64,000 bases of DNA. It comes from Chloranthus sessilifolius. Its lineage: Eukaryota > Streptophyta > Magnoliopsida > Chloranthales > Chloranthaceae. Shown one piece after another: positions 11,315-23,400 of this stretch (the first letter of the stretch is position 1; every line of letters starts with the position of its first letter). The notes below the pieces were generated by a model that saw nothing but the letters and a program-made list of their open reading frames with translations, was not told the origin of the DNA and ran no database searches. A program made the position numbers and the translations under genes. The stretch spans positions 43,464,287-43,528,286 of the forward strand of contig CM037590.1 in the NCBI GenBank assembly GCA_021018995.1, given 5' to 3'.

Positions 11315-13520
11315 TGTGACGACCCGATTTTTCCAAGCCCTAAGGTATAGGAAAGGTTGGTTCATCAACTTATTGATTTCTCAATAAGCCGAAACAAACA
11401 GAAGCCGACAGCATAACAAAGATCTAAAAATAGAGGCAAAGCATAGAGTAAGCAAGAACAAAAGCTTAACAAAACAATATATCACCCTGGGGAATCAGGA
11501 AGAACCACCGGTGATGGCCAATCCAACACCTAAAATAGTGGTTCCTAATAATGGTTCCTCGAGTGATATCAAAAAGACAAAACACTGGCCTAGGGCCTAA
11601 TATTCAAAGAATAATTCTAAACAAAAGTACCAAAAAGATAACTAGGAATCAGGGGAAAAACTCCTCTGCAGGCGTCTCCAATTCCTCCTCAAGAATATAA
11701 TCGGAGTCCTCCAGATCCTCAGATCCTAGGTCAGTCTCAGCACCTGTGACGTATAGTCGAGGGTGAGCTAACAACAAAGCCCAATAGAGGAAACATGTCT
11801 ATTTGCATTTCATTATAAGTAAAGGTTTTCAAAGACAGAAATCGGATCAAAATGGTTTTCAAAAGATGCCTTGCAAACTAAATCTTCAGTTCTAATCATG
11901 AGGTCAAAATTAAATATAATTCATCTTATGTGTTCAAAAACTTCTGAATTAGCATGCTTCTTGTCTTAAAATTATAACTTAATTTTATCTCCCAAATTAC
12001 ATATAGCATGAGAGCGGACTACGTTACCGATGGGAAACCCTACTGACCATCGTCGTTCATAAACCCATTTTCTGAAGTGCAACAAGCCCCTACGCTATGA
12101 GGGAAACTTGCACCAAATTAATACCGTCAACACGGTTGGTAGGATCTAGGGTTTCGTTCGTATATACCTCAAATCAAATGCAAATGCTAACTTATATCAA
12201 AGCTTGTATACATAGCATATTTACTGATTTTTTCGAAGTTCTGATTCGAAGTTCACATTCAAAAATAGCTGAGGCTCTGAAGTTCTGAAGTTCAAATTTC
12301 TGAGTTCTTAGTCATAACAAAGTTTTCCAATTTCTTATTTGTGTCAAAATTCAAAGTTCTTATTCATGCTGTGTTAGATAAATATTTCAGAATTTATGCT
12401 CTAAATCAAACAACATATACTTATAATAGAATGCAAATCAGGTGTAGGGTTCCCCTACCTCAACAAAGACGGTCTCAAAACAAGCAAAAACAGTCCTCAC
12501 AAAGGACCCTCAAATTCAAAACCTACAAAGATTAACACTCTCAGTGTTAATATAGGACCAAAAGTCAAACCCGAAAGATTGCCAAGAAAAATCCGATAAA
12601 AATTTCAAAGGCCTAAAACAGGGCACAATTCGACCCTCGAATTCAAATTTGATGGTCGAATTTGAAATTCGATGGTCGAATTCAAATTCGACCCTCGAAT
12701 TTCAAAAATTGCATTAGGCTTAAAATCTCAAAATTCGACCCTCGATTTGAAAATCGACCCTCGAATTTCTTCAGTTTTAATGGTCAGTGAAATTTTTATC
12801 TTTGAAACCCTTCATTCTCATTTAACCACAATCGGTTTATCTAAAAATTTACACCATTTTCTACTCTAAACAAAATATAAATTCTAATAACACAAGGAGG
12901 TTTAAATGCCTACCTCTTAACGTTTAATCCATCAATCCCATTGCACCAAAATCACGCACCGGAACCAATCTCCAAAGCTTAACAAGTTAGAACCTCCAAT
13001 CAGTCCATCACAAGGTTGCCTCTACTTCAATAACCAATAATTCACACAGAACCTACCACTCTCCCCTATCTCTGTTCTCAATACATTTATCAGATCAAGA
13101 TAACTATGCAAGTCTTTTCAACGGTTGAGATGGGGAGAGGGGTTTACAAATTCTCAAGATCTAGGATCAAAGATGAGGGCAAAGTTTGTAAGCTCTTAAT
13201 TCAAACGAGAGAGAGAAGTGTAACTTCTCTTCAAAGCTCTCTCTCTTATAAAACAAAAATAAAGAACCAAAATATCTAGATTTTTCTATTTGCAATCCTA
13301 TCTACTTAACTTGAACCTAAATCCGGCGTGAAACACAAACACTCAACTTATTGTGTAAGTCATCGACTTCATGACTTCCACACATCACGAGACAAAATCC
13401 TTTGGTCATAATTTTCATCATATCCAAAGCTAAACAAAAACCCAGAAAAATCCCATAATCATTTCCGGGCATGCTTATCGAGGTAAATAAAAAACAGGCC
13501 AAAATATCAGGGATATTACA
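11315..13520 (-). mobile_element. Solo LTR, family C copy 2
   Basis: It starts TGTGACGACCCG, ends GGATATTACA and is collinear with 6726-8978 throughout. A run of five A lies at each edge (11310-11314 and about 13520-13524), a possible but low-complexity target duplication. No internal domain is present. On the minus strand it has a palindrome array (12629-12767), a TATA-like CTATATTAACACTGAGAGTG near 12540-12560, the 'gaggtagggg' block near 12460 and the acidic codon block 11649-11747. The divergence from copy 1 looks like 15-20 percent, so they are old, independent insertions. Confidence 0.75.
12629..12767. repeat. Imperfect palindrome array TTCGACCCTCGAA
   Basis: It is equivalent to the array at 8056-8226, but the central bases differ (CCCT instead of CCAT in several units). 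About six units have a period near 20 bp. Confidence 0.8.
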
Positions 13521-14550
13521 AAAACTCCTCGACCGCCCAAGAGGGTTCGAGCTGAGTACATCGCACAGGTTAGGGCGGGCTGAAAATTTTGAGAACCCAG
13601 CCGATTAGATTAGGGCTGGGTTGAACCGTCTGCCCAAATCAATTGAGAGCCCTACTGCCAGGCGCTACCATCTTACGGATTTGGGTATTATGAGGAGTTT
13701 GGTTCTTTGGGATTTTTATGTATTGATGTTTTTTCTTTTCTGGGCTTCCATCTCAACTACATATTTATCCCACCTTTTGTTGGTACCCAATTTAAGATAT
13801 GCCAGAATCATTCGCATAACTTTCAGTTTATAAATTTCTGCATAATTTCTTTGCAAATCAATTCCTTGCACATTTTTTTAATGGTCTAGACTTTCGTGAT
13901 CTCTTTGATCGATGAAATAACATAATTTAAAATTCATGCCAATACCAAATTGCACCTGACCCAATAAGTAGTGGTAGCTGGAATGGATCTCGGATTCAAG
14001 TAGAGTACCATAAAAAAGAGAGACTATTATATAGGTGGCTAGGATTTTTTTTAACGAGATTTTAGAACATGTCCATGGTATATTACAGGATACTGTTATA
14101 TGGGTGACATATTTTATGCAGACAACGTGCAGACAACTGACGTACGCGACGCAATTGACTGTAAGTAGGGTGGGGTTCAATTAATGTAGAGAGGCAGCAG
14201 GATGAGCAGGATGAGAAGAAGATCATGCAAACTGGCCGCTTTGTCCCAATGTAATAAATTGATCATTAATAAAGGAATTGTTGATCTCCGCCATTGTAAG
14301 TGAAGATTGGAATGTGGCCAGTAGTTGCAGCCAGGTCTTCAATCTTTTAAAGAGTTCCTTTTCAGCTCAATCCAAACAGAAGCTTAAACTCACTCATCTC
14401 AGAACCCATGAGATAGTAATCTTTTGATAGAATTAGGTGTTGCTCGAAAGCACGTCGAAACGTGCGATTTATCAAAAACAAATACAACAAAATAAAAGAA
14501 ATAAACAGATAAATCACATAGAGAAGTTAGAGGCCAAAGACTTATCCCTC
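13521..14550. other. Non-coding; small G/C-rich foldback scrap at the left
   Basis: 13540-13650 holds 'agggcgggctg' and 'gggctgggttg' words, the common plant foldback type ending in '-agagcccta'. The rest shows no gene, splice-bounded exon or repeat that I can support. Confidence 0.4.
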
Positions 14551-14788
14551 CACTTTATGGATGTCTTGATTTATAAGACAATCCACCCAACATGCCATGG
14601 GACAGCGCGGAGACTTGATTTTGTGAAGGCCCTTTATTCATTTAGGGGCTACAAGCTGGAAGTCTTGCCACTTTATGGATGTCTTGATTTATAAGACAAT
14701 CCACCCAATAGGTCATGTGACGGAGCGAAGACTTGATTTTGTGAAGCCCTTTATTCCATATTTAGGGGCTACTAGCTGGAAGTCTCGC
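14551..14788. repeat. Tandem duplication of a 118-120-bp unit
   Basis: The unit beginning CACTTTATGGATGTCTTGAT occurs at 14551-14668 and again at 14669-14788 with about 10 percent differences. It lies just beyond the 3' end of the copia fossil and may be part of its 3' LTR, but I could not find LTR boundaries. Confidence 0.75.
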
Positions 14789-15169
14789 CAACATGGAGAT
14801 TTGTAGAGTTTAGCTCTATTTGGGGATCTTACCCACGCGAGATCCATACTCGCCCAAGGGAGCATACACCTTGAAAATATGCCTCTCGGGTCACTTTCGG
14901 TAAATCGAACGCAAGCATACGACTAGTGAAGTTGAGTGATATCAGGAGTTTAGTAAAAGTCGGCTTCGATATTATTGGAAGTCGTGAAAAACCGATTAGG
15001 GTTTGTGTGTGAGAACTTTTGAGGCATCTGGTGTGCTTGCATTCTTTGGTAAATCATCTAACAGTGAATCGTCGCTGCCTGTGGACGTAGGCATCCAAAA
15101 AACTCTATTCTTCAATCACCTCTAAACCGATATCATCGCTGCCACCAAATTCCAAAATTCCAAACATCT

Positions 15170-18100
15170 TTTAGATGTGCCCGTGAGGCTCAATGCAACC
15201 GAAAGTGTCAACTGCAAATGCATCCGAAAGTGCTCAAATATGCTCCAAATTGATTATGTTTTAGTATGTTGGAACTTAATCCCAGTGACTACTTTAGTCA
15301 ACAAACCTACAAGATTATTTGCAATACCAATCTTCTGGAGAAGCATTTCTCATTCTTCCAAAATCTCTTGAGGAAAATAAAATCTGACATCAATATGCTT
15401 CGTCCTTGAGTGATACACCTGATTCTTCACCAAATGAATTGCACTCTGATTGTCACTGAACACGGTAACATGTTCTTGCACTAGACCCATAACTTCAACC
15501 AAACCTTGTAACCATATGACCTCCTTAATGAGTTTTGTAATTGTCACATATTCGGCTTCCGTCGTTAAAGGTGCAACTGTGGAGTGTAGTGTTGATCTCC
15601 AATAACAAGTGCAAAAAGGTATCCGGTACTCGGTAGTCGATCGACGTCTATCAAGATTACCCGCATAATCAGAGTACCCAATTACATGATGATCAACGAT
15701 AACACTGTTGGGTTTTGGCTCAATTTACGATTGCAACTAGAGTTACCTATTGAAACTTGGTTTGGTCGATTGTCAATAGGATTGCATATTAGTTTGCTTT
15801 TGTTTGAGGAAAGTCACTTATTTTGAAACTTTGTATTATTCTCTAAAATTAGAAAACAAAGATAAAGGAGTCCTAGTCTAAGTAGGAAACTAGGTAAGAA
15901 TAAAAGGTAAGTTATAATTGGTGAGTGAGAGAGAATAAAAAGGTGAGAGATGTTTTGGACGTGGATGGTTTTTAGAGTTGGGATATCTTTTTGCGTGTGA
16001 GTTAGAGAGAGAGAGAACTTGGGGTTTTGTTTTCCATGTGAGTCTTATTTTTTTGGGCATGCGTATTTGTTGTTCTCTTGTTTTGGGTAAGATTGGAGAA
16101 TCGATCTCCATTGTTTGTAGCCTTTGTGCATCTTCATCTTCATAGTAGAATCACATTGTTTGATTGTATATGGATGAAGGCTTAAGCTGAATCACGTAAA
16201 TCTCCTTCCTGTTTGTGGTGTGATCTCTTTCTCTTTCTACATTCATGTGATATTTATTATTTGGTTTATTGATTGTCTTCTTTGCACATGAAAGTCATTA
16301 ACGAGATTGGAAGTGCAAAGGCTTTCTAGGAGTTTTTTCACAACAATTGGTATTAAAGCCTAGGTTTCGACTTGGGCATCGTTTTGCTTCCGCTAGAAAT
16401 TTTAAAGCTTGTTGTTGGTGGTTTTACAATTAGTTGTGTGAAGGGTTAGATGTGACGAAGAAAGATTGAGATAAGATTAATTGGCGGGCTTGTGGCGCAG
16501 TTCGGTTGTGTTTCTGAAGATCAAAATAATTTGATAAAGACGGTAGTTGCGAAGAAGCACTGTCTAGGTGGAGCAACCACTGTTATTGATATGAAGATTG
16601 GTACTGCAAATAATCCTGCAGACATTTGGAGCTTGACACTTTCGTGTGCGGTGGAGCCTACGGGCACATTTGACACTTTCAGGTATATTAGTATTAGTAA
16701 TTTGGCATGCACTTTCGAGTGCATTAGTAGTTTGACACTTTTGGGTGCATTGACAGTTTGACACTTTCGGGTGCATTGGCAGTTTGAGTGCACTACCTAT
16801 TTGGCACTTCCGGGGTGCATTGGAGTCGGTGGGCACATTTGAAGGTAGATTTGAAGTTGAAATTGAAGACGCTTGGTTTTGTTTTCTATATTTGAATGAC
16901 ATGAGATTTCATGTCAAGGTGGAGAATTATTGTTGGTTTGCAAATCTCGCCAAGGTGGAGATTGTTGGGTTTTGGCTCGATTTGCCGTTACAACTAGAGT
17001 TACTCATTGGAATTTGGTTTGGTTGATTTTCAATAGAATCCCATATTAGTTTGCTCTTGGTTGAGGAAAGTCACTTAGTTTGGAAACTTATATTATTATC
17101 TAAAATTAGAAAACTTATATTATTATCTAAAATTAGAAAACAAAGAGAAAGAAGAATCCTCGTCTAAGTAGGAAACTATGTAAGAATAAAAGATAAGTTA
17201 TAATTGGTAAGTGAGAGAGAATAAAAAGGTGAGATCTTTTGGACGTGAATGAATTTTAGAATTGGGATCTCTTTGTGCATGTGAGTTAGAGAGAGAGAGA
17301 ACTTGGGGTTTTGTTTTGCATGTGAGTCTTGGTTTTTTGGGCACGAGTATTTGTGACTCTCTTGTTTTGGGTAAGATTGGAGAATATGATCTCCATTGTT
17401 TATAGCCTTTGTGCATCTTAATATTGATAGTGGAAACACCTTATTTGACTGCTCGTGGACGTAGGCTTAGGCCAAACCACGTAAATCTTGTTCTTGTTTG
17501 TGGGATGATCTCTTTCTCTTTCAACCTTCTTGTGATACTTTTTATTTGGTTTATTGATTATCTCCTTCGCACGTGAAAGACATTAACGAGATTGGAAGTG
17601 CAAAGGTTTTCTAGGGGGTTTACACAACAAACACTTCTTTCAAACTTCAAACCAATATCTATGGTTCCCACAATATACCATGGAATCCATTTTACAGCTT
17701 CCTAATGTTTTCTTTCAAGATTGTGCATGTATCTATTCACCAGGCCCATAGCTTGAGAAATACCATGCCTCGTACAAACCATGACATACATATAACTGTC
17801 AACCAAACTTCCCTATGGAACATGAGCCATGTCCTCACGTTCCTTTTATATTTTAGGAGATAATAAAGTACATAGCTTGAAATAGAGAGCTAATGGGATA
17901 CTTACGATCTTACTTTTATCATTCATACCAAACCGCTGTAGTACCCGTGTCAAATACTATTTTTGCGTAAGGTGAACGACACCTTTCACCCTATCCCGAG
18001 TAATCTCCATCCCAAGTATCTTCCATACGTGCTTCTCCAATGTCATTCATCTCAAACTCATTGCTTAGTTGAGTCTTCAAGCGATCTATCTCCACCTTTC

Positions 18101-18720
18101 TTTTACATGCCACCAACATATCAACATATAAAAGAAAATAGATGAAGGAACCATCTTCAAGTTTATGAAAGTACACACAATGATCAAACTTGCTTCGTGT
18201 GAACTTTTGCCCGATCATAAGCTGGTCAAACCGCTTGTACCATTGTCGTGGTGACTACTTCAAGTGATAGAGTGACTTGTTCAACTTGCAAACCCATCTC
18301 TCTTTCTCAGGCACATGAAATCCTTCTGGTTGAGACATGTATAAGTTATGTTTCAAGTCATCATGCAAAAAAGTTGTCTTTACTTCGAATTGAGCTAACT
18401 CAAGGTCACCTTGTGCGATCAAAGCTAATAATATTTGAATAGAAGAATGATTAACAACGGGAGAAAATACCTCATTGTAATCGATTCCCTCCTTCTAAGC
18501 GTAGCCCTTGGCAACTGATCTAGCTTTAAATCGCACACCATTCTTTTCTGTAGAATATTCCTTTTTAGTGTCGACCCACTTGCAACAAATTTATTTCTTT
18601 CCTTTGGGAAGTTGCACCAACTCTCATGTCTTATTCGTATAAAGAGAACTCATCTCATCACCCATTTTTTCATCCCATTCTTTTCTTTCTGACGTTTCCA
18701 TAACAGTTTTATTAGTGGAT
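15170..18720 (-). mobile_element. Ty1/copia retrotransposon fossil
   Basis: On the minus strand, 18720-17960 encodes copia reverse transcriptase text, including FTRSKFDHCVYF and an LLYVD-type catalytic block. 15700-15345 encodes the RNase H end (SDNQSAIHLVKNQVYHSRTK), followed by a tail with KIG-like and cactttcgg-repeat text. No gag, protease, integrase or defined LTRs were found. It is clearly broken, with several interruptions. It is split by the nested element 15706-17629, so it predates that insertion. Confidence 0.8.
15706..17629 (+). mobile_element. Non-autonomous LTR element (TRIM-like) nested in the copia fossil
   Basis: Two LTRs (15706-16345, 640 bp; 16963-17629, 667 bp) start TGTTGGGTTTTGG and end CACAACA. 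AACAC is duplicated exactly on both sides (15701-15705 and 17630-17634). A primer-binding site like that of initiator tRNA-Met (TGGTATTAAAGC, from 16348) follows the first LTR, and a polypurine tract AAGGTGGAGAT precedes the second. The 617-bp interior has no polymerase. It retains a short match to the copia C-terminal tail and 'cactttcgggtgcatt' repeats that also occur in the host copia 3' region near 15170-15250. LTR divergence looks like 13-15 percent, so it is old. Confidence 0.88.
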
Positions 18721-18882
18721 GGTATATCATCCCCAACTGCTGCAAGAGCATATGCAATTATGTCTCTATATCTAGCCAATTTTCAAAGTTATCTCCTCGG
18801 TCTACTCATAGCAATCAAATCAGGTTGCTATATAATATATCATATATGATATGATATATATATAGGGCCCTCATTTCTCTCC

Positions 18883-18884
<2 letters not shown>

Positions 18885-18931
<47 letters not shown>

Positions 18932-19095
18932 GGCTCCAGCCGTTCAAGGCCTCTCCACTCTCCAGCACGGAAGCACCTCTCCACTCTCCAACACGGCAGC
19001 ACCTCTCCACTCTCCAACCCTCTCCTGCCTCTGCCTCCCCCGCTCTCCACTCTCGGCCTGGCGGCACCTCTCCACTCTCCAAACCCTCTCCACCT
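18885..19095. repeat. (CT)22 microsatellite and CCACTCTCCA minisatellite
   Basis: A CT run spans 18885-18928. From 18948 the phrase 'cacctctccactctcc' recurs at about 20-30-bp spacing to 19095. Such CT-rich DNA is common in plant 5' UTRs, and a candidate exon follows at 19296, but no transcript structure can be proven. Confidence 0.8.
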
Positions 19096-19295
19096 TTGCC
19101 TCCCACACTGAGCACTCCCACGGCATGCAATCGTTATGAGATATGATCAATGAAATTTAGCATCATGATGTTAGTTTTTTTTTAATTTATATTGTTTTTT
19201 ATTATTTTCTCCTGCTTTGCTACTTAATTGGTTAATTGTGCTACTTATTTCTTTAATTTTTTATTCTTGACTCTTTGAAGTTTATGCTGTTACAG

Positions 19296-19354
19296 AGAAT
19301 CCTTGCGTAAATTGGCGTGTCAAGGGCTTGCATTCATAATTGTTGGTGGATCTG
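19296..19354 (+). pseudogene. Candidate orphan exon, gene unknown
   Basis: The 59-bp segment is bounded by TTACAG on the left and GGTATGC on the right, the usual splice acceptor and donor context. It stays open through ESLRKLACQGLAFIIVGGS. The upstream DNA is T-rich, as expected of an intron end. I do not recognise the protein. It may be a captured or orphaned host exon, or chance. Confidence 0.3.
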
Positions 19355-19727
19355 GTATGCATTCCTTTTTTTTCCTAGTAATTTTACAAAATTGTTTTGA
19401 TTCCATGATAAGATTATTATTATATGGAAATTTTCTGTACCTTTAACTCTCTCACTCTCTCTATTTATATATATAGCACTATACATTGTTCTTGATGTTT
19501 TACGTATACGGTGAATTCCTATAAATCAGATTTGGAACAAAGGAAAGTAGAGAAAGAGGGTATTAGTTAGGGTTTAGAGAAGATGATAGGTTGGTTTAGG
19601 GGTGGGAGAGAGAGTAGGGTTGAATAGCTTAATGAAGAAGAATTACTCATCACTATACTACATACATTGTCTAAAATGACTAATGTACACCATTATATGC
19701 TACAAACACATTATGCGAAATGACTAA

Positions 19728-21073
19728 TGTACCGATTAATACCGAAATATGACTATATTTGCTTAATCCTACATTTAGCTAGCCGATGAAAGCATCTGAT
19801 GGTTGTTATGCAGTTCAATGTTTACAGGTGTTTCTGACCGTTGAGGTGTAAAAGAGCATAAAAGAATATAATTAAAGGTTACATAGGAGCAATGGACTAA
19901 ACGTCAAAAGAAGCATCGAAATCCGTGAAGTAACTCAACATTCACCAGGAGAATGAGATTCTACCCGTAAGTGTCAATCGATTGAGAGGAGAAGACATCT
20001 TTGTCCGCACTTACTTCGAATTAAAAGTCAATCGATTGAGATTTAATTCTCAATCGATTGAGGCTATTAGGGATAGAGTTTGCTCAGCCCTATAAAATGG
20101 AAGCTACGACTTTTGTAAAAGGATCTTCATCTTAATCTGCTTTTCATTATTGTTGGGAGGGCTTTCTATCTTCTTTTCTTTGAGGGTTCCTCTCTCTCAG
20201 TAGATTGTATTAGGTTATAATTTTTCTTCTTTCCTATAGTTTTAAGAGCATAGATTGTACCTAGGAACAAAAGCATTATAAGGAGAATTTTGTGATAAAT
20301 AAAAGAGCATTATTAAAATGATGTCTTCGGATCTACAACGGGCTGGTACACCGAGGATGAACGACTAAAGTTATTTGCTCAAGGAGGAAGCGAACCGGAG
20401 ATAAGTAACTGTTCTATTATTGTTTCTATAATTTTATGGTATTGTCATTGAATCATTCTGTTATAAGTGTGTGCTTGGTTGAATATTATCAAGTTTTCAT
20501 TTACAGTCGTTGATCGTGGTTATCAACGACCGTAAAAGAAGCACTCCATCTAGATCTGTTCCTGCAGGCCGATCTAGGCTGCAGAATGATTGATTTATCA
20601 TTATCGTGACTTAGAATTTTGAGATATGCTATCCTTTTTACATGATTCATACCGCAATGATAGGCTGAGTCATAGTTTTTAGATAGAATATGTCGGATCA
20701 ATAGTCGCGCTCTTCTCGATTCATTTGTTTTCCTAATAAATGATGGTATTTTGACTTTAAAATGAATTGTGAGATTGAATGGTAGAAAAGTTACAAATCA
20801 ATGGTTAGCTAACTCCTTAATCAATTCATAAACTGTCATTTTTCTTCTTTATCATAATTTGTTTTGGCCTAGATTGACTTTCTTTTATTGCATTGAGAAT
20901 CGTGTGGTACTTGTGTGGTAAATCGAACTTTCGACCTTGGTACTTCCTTGGGTGTTTTAAATCTCTGAAAGAATTAGATAAATTTCACATTTCCCTGTGG
21001 GTTCAACACCCCTGTTCTTACCGTGCTACGATTGATCTTGTGCACTTGTAAGGGTACATTTTAAAACCGACCA
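19728..21073 (+). mobile_element. Athila-type solo LTR
   Basis: It is collinear with the LTRs of the element at 27369-41715: start TGTACCGATTAATACCGAAATATGAC, 'gatgaaagcatctgatgg', 'tgcaggccgatctaggctgc', and end near 'aaaaccgacca'. Three TCAATCGATTGA palindromes (19974-20061) precede a TATA box (20091-20096, CTATAAAATGG) by 30 bp. No internal sequence is attached and I see no target duplication. Copy differences look larger than between the two LTRs of the main element. Confidence 0.8.
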
Positions 21074-21343
21074 TACACCAACATTAATTTCCCCATTAAG
21101 CTGGTACTTATCTACTCTTTGGTTGGTACCTTCGCTTCCTTAGTGGTCGCATATCATCTTTCTTAGAATCATTAAATTCTTATAACCATATGCATGTGTT
21201 TGGAAATTTGATAACACCTTGGCATTTTTACTATGTATGCCTATGTATTTTTTTGTTGATGAGTTATATAGATATATGTGTCTATGTATGATGTATGTAT
21301 ATATGCATGCGTATGTGTATGAACTAATGTTTTTGTGGATGTG

Positions 21344-23400
21344 TTTTTTTTTTCTTTGAAAATTGTTTTGTATTAAGTAAAGAAAGCTAAGTGAGTGCCT
21401 CAGAAAGTCCGATAAAAACACAAGTGAGCGCTTCTAGCATTGCTATATGGAAAATCGAAACACTCGGAGAAAACTAAGATAGTTACCAGGTCTGACATAG
21501 GATACCCAAGAGCAAAGGAAAAAACCTACGTCTGAGGAAACCAAATGTCCGAGAAAAACCTCCAATACATAAAGAAAGAAAAAAAAAAAGAAGACAAAAC
21601 CTCCCTCAGTGAAAAGAGCGTAAAGAAGATAGTAGGTGGTTCACTTCGAATCTTCGCAAACTGAAAATGGAGGAATTGTCTATCCCGGCCTCAACCGCCC
21701 AATTGCAAACAATAATGATGTTTTCACGGGTGAGAGAGTCAGCAGAAAATACGTCCACTCTACGTTTGATTTTGTTCCTAAGGATCCATGTATTCCAAAT
21801 TAGAGAGATGTGAATATGATCCCACAACCAGCTTTTCAACCTTTCGCTATGATAAGTATCCCAACTGTTGACTAAATCAATAATTGAGCCTTGGAGACAG
21901 TAGGACACTCCAAAAGCGTAAAAGATCTTACCCCAGATGGGCCATATAGAGTTGCAATGAATGAATAAGTGGCTGGTATCCTCTTCTTCTATATTGTAAA
22001 AAATATATTTTCGATCAACACTCATGCCTCTTCTAATAAGATTAGAGATGATAGTTATTTTGTTCCAAAGAAGGGACCACATAAAAAAGCCGATTTTTGT
22101 AGGAATTTTGAGGTTCCAAATAAAACTCTATTGGACGTTTTCTAAAGTAGAGTCCTAGGAATGGAAAGCAAATTTGACCGAGAAATTGCCGTTTTTGTTG
22201 CAAGTCCAAATCAGAAGTCGTGATGGTTAGGTCTGATCTTGATACCATCAAGGATTCTTGACAAATCAGAGTATTCGCCAATCTCGATATCACTAAACCT
22301 TCTTTTGAAATTGATGATCCATTTACTGTTGCCTTCAGCACAAATATATCAGAAACTTTAGCTTTAGGGTGAACACATATAGCGAATAGATTAGGGAATC
22401 TGGTGCTCAGGCTATTGTCGAGGTTCCCCCATTTATCGGTCCATAAAAGAACATTATCGCCCAATTTTGAATGAAGTGCATTTAACAAATCATCTCTAAT
22501 GGACAAAATACCTTTCCACCACCATGAAGAAGCGAAATATTTGATATTTCTAATCTCCCATCCATTATTACTGATCCTATATTTGTGTAAAGGTCCTTCC
22601 ACCAACTTTCAGAGGAGTCCCCGATGCGCCACCACCATTTCATGAGAAGCAATTTATTCATTTTATCAATGGGTCTGCTGTCGAGACCTCCCGCCCACTT
22701 GGGAGTAGTTACTTTGTCCTAGCTGATAAGATGGATTTTTCTTGAGTCACCGAGGTCGTCCCAAAGAAAATTGCGCGCTATCCTTTTGATATCTTGACAG
22801 ATTTTAGCGGGACATTTGTACATGGATAAATAATACGTTGGGAGTGCACTAAGAATCGATTGGATGGGAGTCATTCTTTCCCCCTTAGAGAGTATTTTGC
22901 TTTTCCACCCCACTAGCTAGTTTACTATTAACTTTAGCGATAATAGGGTCCCAATCTGATGCTTTAATTCTGCCCGGTCCAATAGGGATTCCAAGGTATT
23001 TAAGAAGAAATTGAGCTGGAAGTAAACTTGATGCCGTAGCCCAAGATTTCATAATCTAATCTTCAACGTTGATGCCCAAGATATTACATTTGTCATAATT
23101 AACTTTCTGACGGGAAACTACGTACTTCATATATTTTGAGAAGTTTGCTCACATAGAGAATTTGTTGGAGGTTGCCATCACACATAATTAAAGAATCATC
23201 AGCATATTGTAGCAAGTTGATATTGAAATTGCATCTTGGATTTGAAAAGCCAGAAATCATACCTTCGTTTTCGGCTATTTGAAAGATCAAGGCAAGACCG
23301 TCGCTAGCAATATCGGACAAATACGGGGGATAAAGGACATCTTTGCCGCAAACCTCGAGAGGCTTTGAAATAGACACAAGCTTTACCGTTGACTAGGATG
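21344..23400 (-). pseudogene. L1-type LINE, 5'-truncated (reverse transcriptase and zinc-binding domain)
   Basis: Minus-strand order: a GLRQ-type block then YLSDIASDGLALIFQ and the catalytic LQYADDSLI (about 23370-23180), KYLGIPIGPGRIKASDW (about 23010-22960), the thumb block TPIQSILSALPTYYLSMYKC (22880-22820), an FASSWWWKGI...LLWTDKW block (22530-22430) and a zinc-binding remnant with HLFIHC (near 21985-21970). Frameshifts fall near 23330 (GLRQ block versus YLSDI block), between 22910 and 23090, and between 22610 and 22720, and the endonuclease domain is absent. A T10 run at 21344-21353 is the poly(A) tail on the minus strand. This is a dead LINE copy. Confidence 0.85.

Noticed and set aside
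13878-14180. Minus-strand open frame of 100 codons
   Set aside because: No domain, no repeat relation and no splice or composition signal beyond chance.
19728-21073. Target-site duplication around the Athila-type solo LTR
   Set aside because: The flanks (actaa and tacac) do not match. The repeated 'atgactaatgtac' at 19676-19690 and 19720-19733 lies on one side only.
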